Assembly: GCF_006094435.1 (NCBI RefSeq)
Contig: NZ_CP034783.1
Location: forward strand, 6,351,001-6,415,000
Direction of reading: 5' to 3'
DNA: 64,000 bases
DNA from: Pseudomonas sp. MPC6
Lineage (GTDB): Bacteria > Pseudomonadota > Gammaproteobacteria > Pseudomonadales > Pseudomonadaceae
Shown here: piece by piece, positions 1 through 10,509 of the stretch
Numbering within the stretch: position 1 is the stretch's first letter
Layout: each line of letters begins with the position of its first letter
Program-made: the position numbers and the translations under genes
The notes under the pieces: model-generated
The model's database searches: none
Told to the model about the DNA's origin: nothing
Seen by the model: the letters and a program-made list of their open reading frames with translations, nothing else

Positions 1-327
1 TTCTCGGAAGACCCGGGTTCCGCCCTTAACGGTGGCGACCTGAACTGGATCGACCCGAACGCACTGGTCCCTGAATTCCGCGAAGTGATGGCCAAGACCC
101 CGCAAGGTCAGCTGTCCAAGCCATTCCAGACCCAATATGGCTGGCACGTCCTGGAAGTCCTGGGCCGCCGCGCCACCGACAGCACCAGTCAGGCCCGTGA
201 ACAGCAAGCGATGACCGTATTGCGTAACCGCAAATATGACGAAGAGCTGCAAACCTGGCTGCGTCAGATCCGTGACGAAGCGTACGTAGAGATCAAACTC
301 CCTGGTGCAGACCAGGCAACGCAGTGA
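1..327 (+). CDS. surA: SurA, periplasmic peptidyl-prolyl isomerase/chaperone (C-terminal end only)
   Basis: This is the 3' end of surA; the start lies before the window and the frame is open from base 1. SurA is a periplasmic chaperone that escorts outer-membrane porins to the assembly machinery. The visible 108 residues cover the second parvulin domain: LNGGDLNW near residue 10 and [14 protein letters not shown] near residue 40 are parvulin-type signatures. A short C-terminal helix ([13 protein letters not shown]) follows. The stop codon overlaps the GTG start of pdxA (GTGA), and surA-pdxA-rsmA-apaG-apaH is the standard gammaproteobacterial order. Confidence 0.93.
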   Translation, partial: FSEDPGSALNGGDLNWIDPNALVPEFREVMAKTPQGQLSKPFQTQYGWHVLEVLGRRATDSTSQAREQQAMTVLRNRKYDEELQTWLRQIRDEAYVEIKLPGADQATQ

Positions 328-1313
328 AACCCAAACGCTTCGCGCTGACACCCGGCGAACCGGCCGGCATAGGTCCTGACCTGTGCCTGCTGCTCGCGTC
401 GCACGCCCAGCCTCATCCCCTGATTGCCATTACCAGCCGCGACCTGCTCCTTGAGCGGGCCGCGCAGCTGGGCGTGGTGGTCGATCTGCTGCCGGTTGGG
501 CCGGACAACTGGCCGGATGTACCTGCGCCGGCCAATAGCCTGTACGTCTGGGATACCCCGCTCAATGCCAGGGTCACGGCCGGGCAACTGGACAAGGCCA
601 ATGCGGCGTTCGTTCTGGAAACCCTCACCCGCGCAGGCCAGGGCTGCCTGGATGGGCATTTTGCCGGCATGATCACCGCCCCCGTACACAAGGGCGTGAT
701 CAACGAATCCGGCATCGCTTTTTCCGGGCACACGGAGTTTCTCGCTGACCTGACCCACACCGCGCAAGTGGTGATGATGCTCGCCACTCGCGGATTGCGT
801 GTCGCGCTGGTCACCACTCACCTGCCCCTGCGCGAGATTGCCGACGCCATCACGCCGGAGCGCCTGGAACGGGTCACGCGAATCCTGCATGCCGATCTGC
901 AAGAAAAATTCGGCATCGCCCGGCCACGCATCCTGGTCTGTGGGCTCAACCCCCACGCCGGCGAAGGCGGACACCTGGGCCATGAAGAAATCGACATCAT
1001 CGAACCCACATTAGAGCGCCTGCGCGGCGAGGGCATGGACCTTCGCGGCCCCCTCCCCGCCGACACTCTGTTTACCCCAAAATATCTGGAGCACTGCGAT
1101 GCGGTGCTGGCGATGTACCACGACCAGGGCCTGCCCGTGCTGAAATACAAAGGTTTCGGCGCGGCAGTCAACGTGACCCTCGGCCTGCCGATCATCCGCA
1201 CCTCGGTCGACCACGGCACCGCCCTGGATCTGGCCGGCAGCGGCAAGATTGACACCGGCAGCCTGCAAGTCGCCCTGGAAACCGCCTACCAGATGGCCGA
1301 GACCCGTTTATGA
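324..1313 (+). CDS. pdxA: 4-hydroxythreonine-4-phosphate dehydrogenase
   Basis: PdxA oxidises 4-phosphohydroxy-L-threonine, NAD-dependently, in the DXP-dependent pyridoxal phosphate pathway. The protein has 329 residues, the family's usual length. Metal-ligand histidines fall at 166, 211 ([10 protein letters not shown]) and 266 (YHDQGLP), the same numbers as in the E. coli enzyme. His136 (SGHTEF) matches the substrate-binding histidine. The start is a GTG that overlaps the surA stop by four bases, and the stop overlaps the rsmA ATG (ATGA), so translation is probably coupled through three genes. Confidence 0.96.
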   Translation: MKPKRFALTPGEPAGIGPDLCLLLASHAQPHPLIAITSRDLLLERAAQLGVVVDLLPVGPDNWPDVPAPANSLYVWDTPLNARVTAGQLDKANAAFVLETLTRAGQGCLDGHFAGMITAPVHKGVINESGIAFSGHTEFLADLTHTAQVVMMLATRGLRVALVTTHLPLREIADAITPERLERVTRILHADLQEKFGIARPRILVCGLNPHAGEGGHLGHEEIDIIEPTLERLRGEGMDLRGPLPADTLFTPKYLEHCDAVLAMYHDQGLPVLKYKGFGAAVNVTLGLPIIRTSVDHGTALDLAGSGKIDTGSLQVALETAYQMAETRL

Positions 1314-2128
1314 CCGAGCATTACCAACACCGGGCGCGCAAGCGTTTCGGCCAGAACTTCCTGCATGATGCTGGCGTTATCGACCGCATCCTGCGCTCCA
1401 TCCACGCCAAACCCGAAGACCGCCTGCTGGAAATCGGTCCGGGCCAGGGCGCGCTGACTCAAGGCCTGCTCGGCAGCGGTGCCCAGCTCGACGTGGTGGA
1501 ACTGGATAAGGATCTGATCCCGATCCTCAACCAGCAATTTGCCGGCAAGAGCAACTTCAACCTGCACCAGGGCGACGCACTGAAGTTCGACTTCAACAGC
1601 CTTGGCGCCGCACCGAACAGCCTGCGAGTGGTCGGCAACCTGCCGTACAACATCTCGACGCCGCTGATTTTTCACCTGCTGCACAACGCCAGCCTGATCC
1701 GCGACATGCACTTCATGCTGCAAAAGGAAGTGGTCGAGCGCATGGCCGCAGGCCCCGGTGGTGGTGATTGGGGTCGGCTGTCGATCATGGTTCAGTACCA
1801 CTGCCGGGTCGAACACCTGTTCAACGTTGGCCCGGGGGCGTTCAATCCGCCGCCGAAAGTCGACTCGGCCATCGTGCGCCTGGTGCCTCACGCGGTGCTG
1901 CCGCACCCGGCCAAAGATCACAAGCTGCTGGAACGCGTCGTGCGTGAAGCCTTCAACCAACGACGCAAGACCCTGCGCAACACCCTCAAACTGCTGCTGA
2001 GCAATGCCGAGATCGAAGCTTCCGGTGTCGATGGCAGCCTGCGCCCCGAGCAGCTCGACCTCGCCGCCTTCGTGCGCCTGGCCGACACGCTGAGCGAACA
2101 AGTCCTGGACAAGCCCAGCGCCGACTGA
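1310..2128 (+). CDS. rsmA: 16S rRNA (A1518/A1519-N6) dimethyltransferase
   Basis: RsmA (KsgA) dimethylates two adjacent adenines in helix 45 of 16S rRNA late in 30S assembly. The 272-residue protein has the SAM-binding motif EIGPGQG at 41-47, the acidic ribose-binding residue E64 (VVELD), QGDAL at 87-91, and the catalytic NLPY motif at 110-113. The C-terminal helical rRNA-binding subdomain ([12 protein letters not shown]) is present. The start overlaps the pdxA stop by four bases. Confidence 0.96.
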   Translation: MTEHYQHRARKRFGQNFLHDAGVIDRILRSIHAKPEDRLLEIGPGQGALTQGLLGSGAQLDVVELDKDLIPILNQQFAGKSNFNLHQGDALKFDFNSLGAAPNSLRVVGNLPYNISTPLIFHLLHNASLIRDMHFMLQKEVVERMAAGPGGGDWGRLSIMVQYHCRVEHLFNVGPGAFNPPPKVDSAIVRLVPHAVLPHPAKDHKLLERVVREAFNQRRKTLRNTLKLLLSNAEIEASGVDGSLRPEQLDLAAFVRLADTLSEQVLDKPSAD

Positions 2129-2251
2129 CAGGCGATGAGCGTTATCGGGTAGGACACCAGCCTTCATGTCTGGTTTACTACCCGATACTTGGCCTAGACT
2201 GAGTTCCATCAGCTACGCCCCGCGTCCCGCTTCGTTTTTAAGGCCTCTTGC

Positions 2252-2632
2252 ATGTCCGATCCCCGTTATCAGGTCGACGTCAGCGTCGTCACTCGCTATC
2301 TGGCAGAACAATCGCAACCCGAGCACTCACGCTTTGCCTTTGCGTACACCATCACCGTGCACAATAACGGCGAGTTACCGGCCAAGCTGCTGTCGCGGCA
2401 TTGGGTAATCACCGATGGCGACGGGCATGTCGAAGAAGTTCGCGGGGCCGGCGTGGTTGGCCAGCAGCCGTTGATCGAGGTGGGCGAAAGCCATACCTAC
2501 AGTAGCGGCACCGTCATGACCTCCAAGGTCGGTACGATGCAAGGCACTTATGAGATGGTCGCCACAGACGGCAAACACTTCGACGCCATCATCGCGCCAT
2601 TCCGCCTGGCGGTGCCCGGAGCCCTGCACTGA
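2252..2632 (+). CDS. apaG: ApaG (CorD-like DUF525 protein)
   Basis: ApaG is a 126-residue beta-sandwich protein of the DUF525 family (CorD in Salmonella, linked to divalent cation homeostasis); its biochemical role is not settled. Family hallmarks are visible: [10 protein letters not shown] near residue 50, [11 protein letters not shown] near 63 and YSSGT near 86. The stop overlaps the apaH start by one base (TGATG), so the pair is probably coupled. The 120 bp after rsmA may hold a separate promoter or attenuator. Confidence 0.94.
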   Translation: MSDPRYQVDVSVVTRYLAEQSQPEHSRFAFAYTITVHNNGELPAKLLSRHWVITDGDGHVEEVRGAGVVGQQPLIEVGESHTYSSGTVMTSKVGTMQGTYEMVATDGKHFDAIIAPFRLAVPGALH

Positions 2633-3516
2633 TGGCGACGTATGCCGTCGGCGACCTCCAGGGCTGCCTTGAAGCCCTGCAATGCCTGCTCAAGCAGGTA
2701 GCCTTCGACCCGACGAAGGATCGCCTGTGGCTGGTGGGCGACCTGGTCAACCGCGGCCCTCAGTCGCTCGAGACCCTGCGTTTTCTCTATGGCATCCGCG
2801 AGTCGCTGGTGTGCGTACTCGGCAACCACGACCTGCATTTGCTGGCCGCCGGGCAGAACATCGAACGCCTGAAGAAAGCCGACACCCTGCGCGAGATCAT
2901 CGAAGCACCTGATTGCGCCGAGTTGCTGTACTGGTTACGCCAGCAAAAACTCATGCACTACGACGAACAACGAAATGTTGCGCTGGTGCACGCCGGCGTT
3001 CCGCCGCAATGGTCACTGCGCAAAGCCCTCAAGTGCGCGGCCGAGGTCGAAACCGCCCTGCGCGACGACAACCTGTTTCCAGCCTACCTCGATGGCATGT
3101 ACGGCAACGATCCGGCGAAATGGGACAACGACCTCAAGGGCATCGCGCGCCTGCGAGTGATCACCAACTATTTCACCCGGATGCGCTTTTGCACCGCCGA
3201 TGGCAAGCTTGACCTCAAGAGCAAGGAAGGTCTCGACACTGCACCGGCAGGGTACAAACCCTGGTTCCAGCACAAGGAACGCAAGACCAAGGGCTTGAAG
3301 ATCATTTTCGGCCATTGGGCAGCACTCGAGGGCCAATGCAACGAGCCAGGGATTTCGGCCCTCGACACTGGCTGTGTCTGGGGCGGTGCCTTGACGCTCA
3401 TGAATGTCGACAGCGGCGAACGCCTGTCTTGCAAATGCGACGCGCAAGGGCATGCCGCCGTGCCGCCAGTCGCCCCACGAATGACCGAACCCTCGCCAGC
3501 CAGCGCCCCGCGCTAG
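2632..3516 (+). CDS. apaH: Symmetrical bis(5'-nucleosyl)-tetraphosphatase (Ap4A hydrolase)
   Basis: ApaH splits Ap4A symmetrically into two ADP and controls this alarmone-like nucleotide. The metallophosphoesterase signatures are intact: GDLQGC near residue 7, GDLVNRGP near 36 and GNHDLHLL near 63, plus downstream metal histidines (LVHAG near 121, FGHWA near 225). At 294 residues it is slightly longer than the E. coli enzyme, the extra length being a proline-rich tail. Translation probably couples to apaG through the one-base overlap. Confidence 0.95.
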   Translation: MATYAVGDLQGCLEALQCLLKQVAFDPTKDRLWLVGDLVNRGPQSLETLRFLYGIRESLVCVLGNHDLHLLAAGQNIERLKKADTLREIIEAPDCAELLYWLRQQKLMHYDEQRNVALVHAGVPPQWSLRKALKCAAEVETALRDDNLFPAYLDGMYGNDPAKWDNDLKGIARLRVITNYFTRMRFCTADGKLDLKSKEGLDTAPAGYKPWFQHKERKTKGLKIIFGHWAALEGQCNEPGISALDTGCVWGGALTLMNVDSGERLSCKCDAQGHAAVPPVAPRMTEPSPASAPR

Positions 3517-3549
3517 ACTGCACTTTCAGCCGAGCCACAGGAGCCCGCC

Positions 3550-3879
3550 ATGAGCGAATTCAAACGTATCCCCCCGGAACAGGCCCAGGCCCTGCGCGAA
3601 CAAGGCGCAGTAGTGGTCGACGTTCGCGACCCTGCGACCTTTGCCGCCCTGCACATCAGCGGCTCGAAGCACCTGGACAACCATTCGCTGCATGCCTTCA
3701 TTCAGGGCGCCGACCTGGATGCGCCGACCGTAGTCGTCTGCTATCACGGCAATTCCAGCCAGGGCGCTGCCGCCTACCTGATCAGCCAGGGCTTTTCCGA
3801 CGTCTACAGCATGGATGGCGGATTCGAATTGTGGCGGTCGACTTATCCTGCGGAAACAGCGCAAGGCACCACCGAATAA
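3550..3879 (+). CDS. glpE: Thiosulfate sulfurtransferase GlpE (single-domain rhodanese)
   Basis: A 109-residue cytoplasmic rhodanese transferring sulfane sulfur from thiosulfate to cyanide or thiol acceptors. The catalytic cysteine is C64 in the CYHGNSS loop, which has the six-residue length of sulfur-specific rhodaneses. The CH2A-type motif VVVDVRDP is near residue 22. A clear ribosome site (ggag) lies nine bases before the ATG. It starts 33 bp after apaH, as in other pseudomonads, so it probably shares that transcript. Confidence 0.93.
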   Translation: MSEFKRIPPEQAQALREQGAVVVDVRDPATFAALHISGSKHLDNHSLHAFIQGADLDAPTVVVCYHGNSSQGAAAYLISQGFSDVYSMDGGFELWRSTYPAETAQGTTE

Positions 3880-3923
3880 TTTTTTTGTAATGCGCAAGGC
3901 CCCGGCCCCCGCGGCTTAGCGCG

Positions 3924-3946
3924 GTGGCAGACGAACGGTCTGCCAC
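3924..3946. terminator. Hairpin downstream of glpE
   Basis: GTGGCAGAC and its exact complement are separated by a five-base loop. It could end the surA-glpE transcript, but no T-run follows the stem, so a factor-dependent or processing role is equally possible. Confidence 0.45.
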
Positions 3947-3986
3947 AACTAATTACGTATCTCGCCTTTACCTCCCAAATAAGCAA

Positions 3987-3996
3987 CTATCCTTAA
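3987..3996 (+). promoter_or_regulatory. Candidate RpoS-type -10 element for prkA
   Basis: CTATCCTTAA differs by one base from the RpoS-preferred CTATACTTAA. It lies about 180 bp before prkA. The E. coli homologue operon yeaGH is known to depend on RpoS. No good -35 box is visible, which is compatible with RpoS promoters but leaves this unproven. Confidence 0.4.
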
Positions 3997-4176
3997 GCGC
4001 AGGCCATCCAAAACAGGGGAGAGCCGGTACACCGGCGCGCGGGTCATCGGGAGTAGCTTTCGGGGTGCTAAGCCTTGAAAGGGTTCTGGGGGGTAAACAG
4101 CAACTGCATATCCGGTTGCTGCCAGCATCGACTGAATGATCCGGCGTCGGCTCCACGTATCGAGCGAGGTGACGTC

Positions 4177-6099
4177 ATGAGTATCTTTAGCCACTTCCAA
4201 CAACGCTTCGAGTCCACACGCCAGGAAGAACTCTCGCTGCAAGAGTATCTTGAACTGTGCAAACAGGACCGCAGTGCCTACGTTTCCGCAGCCGAGCGTC
4301 TGTTGCTGGCCATCGGTGAACCGGAGCTGCTCGACACCTCGACCAACTCGAGACTGTCGCGAATCTTTTCCAACAAGGTGATCCGCCGCTATCCGGCCTT
4401 TGAAGACTTCCACGGGATGGAAGAATGCATTGACCAGATCGTGTCGTATTTCCGCCATGCCGCTCAAGGCCTGGAAGAAAAGAAACAAATCCTCTACCTG
4501 CTCGGCCCCGTCGGTGGCGGTAAATCGTCCCTGGCCGAGAAGCTCAAACAGCTGATCGAGAAAGTGCCCTTCTACGCGATCAAGGGTTCGCCGGTATTCG
4601 AATCGCCCCTGGGTCTGTTCAACGCCACTGAAGATGGCGCGATCCTTGAGGAAGACTTCGGCATTCCGCGGCGCTACCTCAATACCATCATGTCGCCATG
4701 GGCTACCAAGCGCCTGGCCGAATTCGGCGGAGACATCAGCCAGTTCCGCGTGGTGAAACTCTATCCGTCGATCCTGAACCAGATCGCGGTTGCCAAAACC
4801 GAACCGGGCGACGAGAACAACCAGGACATCTCGGCGCTGGTAGGCAAGGTCGATATCCGCAAGCTGGAGGAATTCCCGCAGAACGATGCGGACGCCTACA
4901 GCTACTCGGGCGCATTGTGCCGGGCCAACCAGGGCCTGATGGAATTCGTCGAAATGTTCAAGGCGCCGATCAAGGTGCTGCACCCATTGCTGACCGCCAC
5001 ACAGGAAGGCAACTACAACAGTACCGAAGGTCTCGGCGCGATTCCGTTCACCGGGATCCTGCTGGCCCACTCCAACGAATCGGAATGGCACACCTTCCGC
5101 AACAACAAGAACAACGAAGCCTTCATCGACCGTATCTACATCGTCAAAGTGCCGTACTGCCTGCGGGTCAGCGACGAAGTGAAGATCTACGACAAGCTCC
5201 TGTTCAACAGTTCGCTGGCCAAGGCTCACTGCGCGCCCGACACCCTGAAGATGCTTGCCCAGTTCACCGTGCTCTCGCGCCTCAAGGAGCCGGAAAACTC
5301 CAACATCTACTCCAAGATGCGGGTGTATGACGGCGAGAACCTCAAGGACACCGATCCAAAGGCCAAGTCGATCCAGGAATACCGCGACAACGCCGGCGTC
5401 GACGAAGGCATGAACGGCCTGTCGACCCGCTTCGCCTTCAAGATCCTGTCGAAGGTGTTCAACTTCGATCCGCACGAAATTGCCGCCAACCCGGTGCATT
5501 TGCTCTACGTACTGGAACAACAGATCGAACAGGAACAGTTCCAGGCGGAAACCCGCGAACGCTACCTGCGCTTCCTCAAGGAGTACCTGGCACCGCGCTA
5601 TATCGAATTCATCGGCAAGGAAATCCAGACGGCCTATCTCGAGTCTTACAGCGAGTACGGCCAGAACATCTTCGATCGTTATGTGCTGTACGCCGACTTC
5701 TGGATCCAGGACCAGGAATACCGCGACCCGGAAACCGGCGAAATCCTCAACCGCGTGGCGCTGAACGAAGAACTGGAGAAAATCGAAAAACCGGCCGGCA
5801 TCAGCAATCCGAAGGATTTCCGCAACGAAATCGTCAACTTCGTACTGCGCGCCCGGGCCAACAACAATGGCAAGAATCCGACCTGGCTCAGCTACGAAAA
5901 ACTGCGGGTGGTCATCGAGAAGAAAATGTTCTCCAACACCGAGGACCTCCTGCCAGTCATCAGCTTCAACGCCAAGGCCAGTAAAGAGGACCAGCAGAAG
6001 CACAACGACTTCGTCACACGGATGGTCGAGCGGGGCTACACCGACAAACAGGTACGACTGCTGTCCGAGTGGTACCTGCGGGTCAGAAAATCACAATAA
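4177..6099 (+). CDS. prkA: PrkA family serine protein kinase
   Basis: PrkA (YeaG in E. coli) is an AAA+-like protein kinase of stationary-phase and nitrogen-starvation responses, found with yeaH and spoVR. The ATG at 4177 gives 640 residues starting MSIFSHFQQRFE, which lines up with E. coli YeaG; an upstream in-frame ATG at 4075 would add 34 unrelated residues. The Walker A motif GPVGGGKSS is at 110-118. Long stretches match the E. coli protein almost residue for residue (AKTEPGDENNQDISALVGK, then ATQEGNYNSTEG). A gaggtg ribosome site precedes the chosen start. Confidence 0.95.
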   Translation: MSIFSHFQQRFESTRQEELSLQEYLELCKQDRSAYVSAAERLLLAIGEPELLDTSTNSRLSRIFSNKVIRRYPAFEDFHGMEECIDQIVSYFRHAAQGLEEKKQILYLLGPVGGGKSSLAEKLKQLIEKVPFYAIKGSPVFESPLGLFNATEDGAILEEDFGIPRRYLNTIMSPWATKRLAEFGGDISQFRVVKLYPSILNQIAVAKTEPGDENNQDISALVGKVDIRKLEEFPQNDADAYSYSGALCRANQGLMEFVEMFKAPIKVLHPLLTATQEGNYNSTEGLGAIPFTGILLAHSNESEWHTFRNNKNNEAFIDRIYIVKVPYCLRVSDEVKIYDKLLFNSSLAKAHCAPDTLKMLAQFTVLSRLKEPENSNIYSKMRVYDGENLKDTDPKAKSIQEYRDNAGVDEGMNGLSTRFAFKILSKVFNFDPHEIAANPVHLLYVLEQQIEQEQFQAETRERYLRFLKEYLAPRYIEFIGKEIQTAYLESYSEYGQNIFDRYVLYADFWIQDQEYRDPETGEILNRVALNEELEKIEKPAGISNPKDFRNEIVNFVLRARANNNGKNPTWLSYEKLRVVIEKKMFSNTEDLLPVISFNAKASKEDQQKHNDFVTRMVERGYTDKQVRLLSEWYLRVRKSQ

Positions 6100-6303
6100 C
6101 CCGCTGCCGGTCAGACCGGTTGTCGTCAGCCAGAGACCTGTGGGCGCTTTTTCTGTTACACAGGCCTCTGGAAGGTGTTCGAAAGTCGGTAGCGAGTTCA
6201 GGCAGCATCCAAAGCGCTTGGGGGAGCGTTCAACATCCCTCGGCTCTCGGTTCGATGCTGTATCACCGCTCGCCCCTTTCAGGACAGCTTCTAAGGAGCA
6301 GTC

Positions 6304-7575
6304 ATGAGCTATGTGATCGACCGACGTCTCAATGGCAAGAACAAGAGCACGGTGAACCGCCAGCGGTTTCTGCGGCGTTACCGTGATCACATCAAAAAGG
6401 CTGTCGAAGAGGCGGTCAGCCGGCGCTCCATTACCGATATGGAACACGGCGAACAAATCAGCATTCCTGGTCGAGACATCGACGAGCCGGTGCTTCATCA
6501 CGGCCGCGGTGGCAAGCAAACGGTCGTGCACCCGGGCAACAAGGAATTCACCAGCGGCGAACACATCGCCCGCCCACCGGGAGGCGGTGGTGGCCGAGGT
6601 CCCGGCAAGGCCGGCAACTCGGGTGAAGGGATGGACGAGTTCGTCTTCCAGATCACCCAGGAGGAATTCCTCGAATTCATGTTCGAGGACCTCGAGCTGC
6701 CGAACCTCGTCAAGCGCAACCTGACCGGAACCGATACCTTCAAGACGGTTCGTGCCGGTATCAGTAACGAAGGCAATCCCTCGCGGATCAACATCATCCG
6801 CACACTACGCTCGGCCCATGCGCGCAGAATCGCCCTGTCCGGCAGCAGTCGAGCGAAATTGCGTGAAGCCAAGGAAGAACTTCTTCGACTGCAACGGGAT
6901 GAACCAGACAACTTCGGCGATATTCAGGAAATCGAAGCGGAAATCGAAAAACTCAGTGCGCGCATCCACCGCATTCCGTTTCTCGACACCTTCGACCTGA
7001 AGTACAACCTGCTGATCAAACAACCCAATCCGAGTTCCAAGGCGGTCATGTTCTGCCTGATGGACGTATCCGGTTCCATGACCCAGGCGACCAAGGACAT
7101 CGCCAAGCGATTCTTTATCCTGTTGTACCTGTTTCTCAAGCGCAACTACGACAAGATCGACGTCGTGTTCATCCGCCACCACACCAGCGCCAGGGAAGTG
7201 GATGAGGAGGAGTTTTTCTACTCCCGCGAAACCGGTGGCACCATCGTTTCCAGCGCCTTGAAACTGATGCAGGAGATCATGGCTGAACGCTATCCGAGCA
7301 ACGAATGGAACATCTATGCCGCCCAGGCTTCCGATGGCGACAACTGGAACGACGACTCACCGATCTGCCGCGATATCCTGATCAACCAGATCATGCCGTT
7401 CGTGCAGTACTACACTTACGTTGAGATCACCCCGCGCGAACACCAGGCCCTGTGGTTCGAATACGAACGCATCGCCGAAGCCTTCTCTGACACCTTTGCC
7501 CAGCAACAACTGGTCTCGGCCGGGGATATCTATCCGGTCTTCCGTGAACTCTTCCAGCGCAGGTTAGTGACATGA
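6304..7575 (+). CDS. yeaH: YeaH/YhbH family protein (DUF444)
   Basis: A 423-residue DUF444 protein always found with prkA and spoVR; its exact biochemical role is unknown. The N-terminal half is charged, with a glycine-rich linker near residue 95. The C-terminal half is a von Willebrand A-like domain with the metal-site motif DVSGSM near residue 252 and TGGT near 309. A strong ribosome site (aaggag) precedes the ATG. The stop overlaps the ATG of spoVR, so the two are coupled. The 204 bp after prkA hold no clear terminator, so one transcript is likely. Confidence 0.93.
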   Translation: MSYVIDRRLNGKNKSTVNRQRFLRRYRDHIKKAVEEAVSRRSITDMEHGEQISIPGRDIDEPVLHHGRGGKQTVVHPGNKEFTSGEHIARPPGGGGGRGPGKAGNSGEGMDEFVFQITQEEFLEFMFEDLELPNLVKRNLTGTDTFKTVRAGISNEGNPSRINIIRTLRSAHARRIALSGSSRAKLREAKEELLRLQRDEPDNFGDIQEIEAEIEKLSARIHRIPFLDTFDLKYNLLIKQPNPSSKAVMFCLMDVSGSMTQATKDIAKRFFILLYLFLKRNYDKIDVVFIRHHTSAREVDEEEFFYSRETGGTIVSSALKLMQEIMAERYPSNEWNIYAAQASDGDNWNDDSPICRDILINQIMPFVQYYTYVEITPREHQALWFEYERIAEAFSDTFAQQQLVSAGDIYPVFRELFQRRLVT

Positions 7576-9134
7576 CCGCCAAAGAGCAGAAGCGCCAACC
7601 CATATCCACCGGTTCGGAATGGACGTTCGAGCTGATCCAGGCCTACGACAAGGAAATCAGTCGCCTGGCGGCTCGTTATGCCCTGGATACGTACCCCAAC
7701 CAGATCGAAGTGATCACCGCCGAGCAGATGATGGACGCCTACGCCTCCGTCGGCATGCCGCTGGGCTATCACCATTGGTCCTACGGCAAACACTTCCTCA
7801 GCACCGAGAAATCCTACAGTCGCGGCCAGATGGGGCTGGCCTACGAGATCGTGATCAACTCGGATCCGTGCATCGCCTATCTGATGGAAGAAAACACCAT
7901 CTGCATGCAGGCACTGGTCGTCGCTCATGCCTGCTATGGGCATAACAGCTTCTTCAAGGGCAATTACCTGTTCCGCACCTGGACCGATGCCAGCTCGATC
8001 ATCGATTACCTGGTGTTCGCCAAGCAGTACATCATGCAGTGCGAAGAGCGCCATGGCATCGACGCAGTGGAGGACTTGCTCGATTCCTGCCATGCCCTGA
8101 TGAATTACGGCGTTGACCGCTACAAGCGCCCCTATCCGATTTCGGCCGAGGAAGAACGTCGCCGACAAAAGGATCGGGAAGAGCATCTGCAGAAGCAGAT
8201 CAACGACCTGTGGCGCACGATCCCCAAAGGTGCGGACAAGTACAGCGACAAGGACAATGCGCGCTTCCCCGCCGAACCTCAGGAAAACATCCTCTATTTC
8301 ATCGAAAAACACGCACCATTGCTAGAGCCCTGGCAGCGGGAAATCGTCCGGATCGTGCGCAAGATCGCGCAATATTTCTATCCACAACGCCAGACCCAGG
8401 TGATGAACGAAGGGTGGGCCACCTTCTGGCATTACACCTTGATGAACGACCTGTACGACGAAGGCCTGGTGACCGACGGTTTCATGATGGAGTTTCTGAC
8501 GTCCCACACCAGCGTGGTCTATCAGCCCGGTTTCGATAGCCCCTACTACAACGGCATCAACCCCTACACCCTGGGCTTTGCCATGTACCGGGACATCCGG
8601 CGCATGTGTGAAAACCCTACCGAGGAGGATTACCGCTGGTTCCCGGAAATTGCCGGCACCGACTGGCTGTCGAGCATCAAGTTCGCCATGAGCAGCTTCA
8701 AGGATGAGAGTTTCATCCTGCAGTACCTGTCACCCAAGGTGATCCGCGACCTCAAGCTGTTCAGCATTCTCGATGACGACCAGAAAGAAGACCTGCTGGT
8801 CCCGGCGATTCACGACGAAGGAGGTTACCGCATCATCCGGGAAACCCTGGCGGCGCAGTACAACCTGGGCAATCGCGAACCCAACGTGCAGATCTACAGC
8901 ATCGACCGGCGAGGCGACCGCTCCCTGACCCTGCGTCACCAGCAACACGACCGAAAACCGCTGGGAGAGTCCACAGAGGAAGTCCTCAAGCACCTGCATC
9001 GCCTCTGGGGCTTCGACATTCACCTGGAGACGCTGCAAGGCGACCAAGTGATGAAAACCCACCATGTACCGCCCAGGGGCGAGCACAGCGAAGGAGATTA
9101 CGGCCGGCTGGATCTGGCGGTCATCCATCTTTGA
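7572..9134 (+). CDS. SpoVR family protein (YcgB-like)
   Basis: A 520-residue SpoVR/YcgB family protein, the third member of the prkA-yeaH-spoVR module. Family blocks are plain: [13 protein letters not shown] near residue 60, [15 protein letters not shown] near 118, [10 protein letters not shown] near 280 and NPYTLGF near 331. The histidine-rich HExxx-like blocks suggest metal binding, but no reaction is established. It overlaps yeaH by four bases. Confidence 0.93.
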   Translation: MTAKEQKRQPISTGSEWTFELIQAYDKEISRLAARYALDTYPNQIEVITAEQMMDAYASVGMPLGYHHWSYGKHFLSTEKSYSRGQMGLAYEIVINSDPCIAYLMEENTICMQALVVAHACYGHNSFFKGNYLFRTWTDASSIIDYLVFAKQYIMQCEERHGIDAVEDLLDSCHALMNYGVDRYKRPYPISAEEERRRQKDREEHLQKQINDLWRTIPKGADKYSDKDNARFPAEPQENILYFIEKHAPLLEPWQREIVRIVRKIAQYFYPQRQTQVMNEGWATFWHYTLMNDLYDEGLVTDGFMMEFLTSHTSVVYQPGFDSPYYNGINPYTLGFAMYRDIRRMCENPTEEDYRWFPEIAGTDWLSSIKFAMSSFKDESFILQYLSPKVIRDLKLFSILDDDQKEDLLVPAIHDEGGYRIIRETLAAQYNLGNREPNVQIYSIDRRGDRSLTLRHQQHDRKPLGESTEEVLKHLHRLWGFDIHLETLQGDQVMKTHHVPPRGEHSEGDYGRLDLAVIHL

Positions 9135-9197
9135 TCCCGTTTCTGCCTCCGGAAGTTCGACGCAAAGGTTATTCTGTCGAGCTAACGGAGGTTTTTT

Positions 9198-10421
9198 ATG
9201 CAGATTTATAAAGTCGGTGGCGCCGTTCGCGATCGCCTGCTGGGCAAACCTGTCACCGATATCGATTGGGTCGTGGTCGGCGCCACCACCGAAGAAATGC
9301 TCGCCAAGGGCTTTCGCCCGGTGGGCGCGGACTTCCCGGTGTTTCTTCATCCGAAAAGCGGTGAGGAATATGCCCTCGCCCGGACCGAACGCAAAAGCGG
9401 GCGCGGTTACGGCGGCTTCACCTTTCACGCCAGCCCTGAAGTCACCCTTGAAGAAGACTTGATCCGTCGCGATCTGACGATCAATGCCATGGCGGAAGAC
9501 GATCAACAGCAGTTGACCGATCCCTACCAAGGCCAAAAGGATCTTGATGCGCGAATTTTACGCCACGTTTCCCCCGCATTCGCCGAAGATCCGCTCAGGG
9601 TTTTGCGTGTTGCCCGTTTTGCAGCGCGTTACGCCGACTTGGGTTTCACCGTGGCACCCGAAACACTGGAACTGATGCGCCAACTCAGTGAGTCGGGCGA
9701 ACTGCAAGCCTTGACCGCGGAGCGGAGCTGGAAGGAAATTTCTCGCGCACTGCTGGAGAATCAGCCGCAGGTGTTCATTGAGGTGCTGCGCGAGTGCGGC
9801 GCGCTCAAGGTGCTGATGCCGGAAGTCGACGCATTGTTCGGCGTACCGCAACCGCAAGCCCATCATCCGGAAATCGACACGGGCGTGCACACCCTGAGCG
9901 TGCTCGAGCAAGCGGCGCTGCACAAGCAACCGCTGACGGTGCGCTGGGCTTGCCTCCTGCATGACCTGGGCAAAGGATTGACGCCCGAAGGAGAATGGCC
10001 CCGCCACATTGCCCATGAGCACAAGGGCCTGAAGCTGATCAAGGCGGTCAACGAACGCTTCAAGGCGCCGAGGGATTGCCAGGAACTGGCGCTGCTGGTG
10101 GGCGAATATCATACCCATGGCCACCGCGCCCTGGAGCTGAAAGCGTCGACCTTGCTGGAGTTGCTGCAGCGTTTCGACGTGTACCGTCGGCCCCAGCGGT
10201 TCGAGGAATTTATCGCGGCGTGCGAGATGGACGCCCGTGGCCGCAAAGGGCTGGAGCAACGAAGTTATCCACAGGCCGATTATTTGCGCGGGGCGGCGAT
10301 CGCGGCGCGCAGCGTTGCGGTTCAGCCGTTGCTGGAGAAGGGATTCAAGGGCCCGGAGCTGGGCGAGGCGATCAAGCGTGAACGCCTCAAGGCGCTAAAG
10401 GCTTACAAAGAACACGCATAA
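9198..10421 (+). CDS. cca: CCA-adding tRNA nucleotidyltransferase (with HD domain)
   Basis: Cca adds or repairs the 3' CCA of tRNAs using CTP and ATP. The 407-residue protein has the class II nucleotidyltransferase head: GGAVRD at the start, DIDWVV carrying the two metal aspartates near residue 21, and [10 protein letters not shown] near 92. It then has the ERxxxE-type flexible-loop and nucleotide-recognition region, and a C-terminal HD phosphohydrolase domain (LLHDLGKG near residue 254). Length and layout match E. coli-type bacterial Cca. A good ribosome site (acggagg) precedes the ATG. Confidence 0.95.
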   Translation: MQIYKVGGAVRDRLLGKPVTDIDWVVVGATTEEMLAKGFRPVGADFPVFLHPKSGEEYALARTERKSGRGYGGFTFHASPEVTLEEDLIRRDLTINAMAEDDQQQLTDPYQGQKDLDARILRHVSPAFAEDPLRVLRVARFAARYADLGFTVAPETLELMRQLSESGELQALTAERSWKEISRALLENQPQVFIEVLRECGALKVLMPEVDALFGVPQPQAHHPEIDTGVHTLSVLEQAALHKQPLTVRWACLLHDLGKGLTPEGEWPRHIAHEHKGLKLIKAVNERFKAPRDCQELALLVGEYHTHGHRALELKASTLLELLQRFDVYRRPQRFEEFIAACEMDARGRKGLEQRSYPQADYLRGAAIAARSVAVQPLLEKGFKGPELGEAIKRERLKALKAYKEHA

Positions 10422-10430
10422 GCAAGATCA

Positions 10431-10503
10431 AAAGATCGCAGCCTTCGGCAGTTCCTACAGGTGTACGCAATCCTCTGCAGGAGCTGCCGAAGGCTGCGAT
10501 CTT
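10431..10503. repeat. REP-type inverted repeat pair between convergent cca and folK
   Basis: Two copies of a Pseudomonas REP-like unit (GATCGCAGCCTTCGGCAG and its complement) face each other about 13 bp apart, giving a long imperfect hairpin that ends in a T-run. Its place between two convergent genes suggests it ends both transcripts and is a REPIN-like doublet. This sequence type is common in fluorescens-group genomes. Confidence 0.8.
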
Positions 10504-10509
10504 TTTGCC

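Larger units (their letters stand above)
3880..4176. other. Intergenic region between glpE and prkA
   Basis: 297 bp without a gene. It contains a T-rich stretch just after the glpE stop, a perfect 9-bp inverted repeat at 3924-3946 and a candidate RpoS-type promoter near 3987. A G-rich leader precedes prkA, whose ribosome site (gaggtg) lies at about 4165-4170. Confidence 0.6.

Noticed and set aside
3949..6003. 684-codon open frame antisense to prkA
   Set aside because: It mirrors codon positions of prkA (GC-rich third base). Composition is Val/Leu/Gly-rich with no known domain and no ribosome site.
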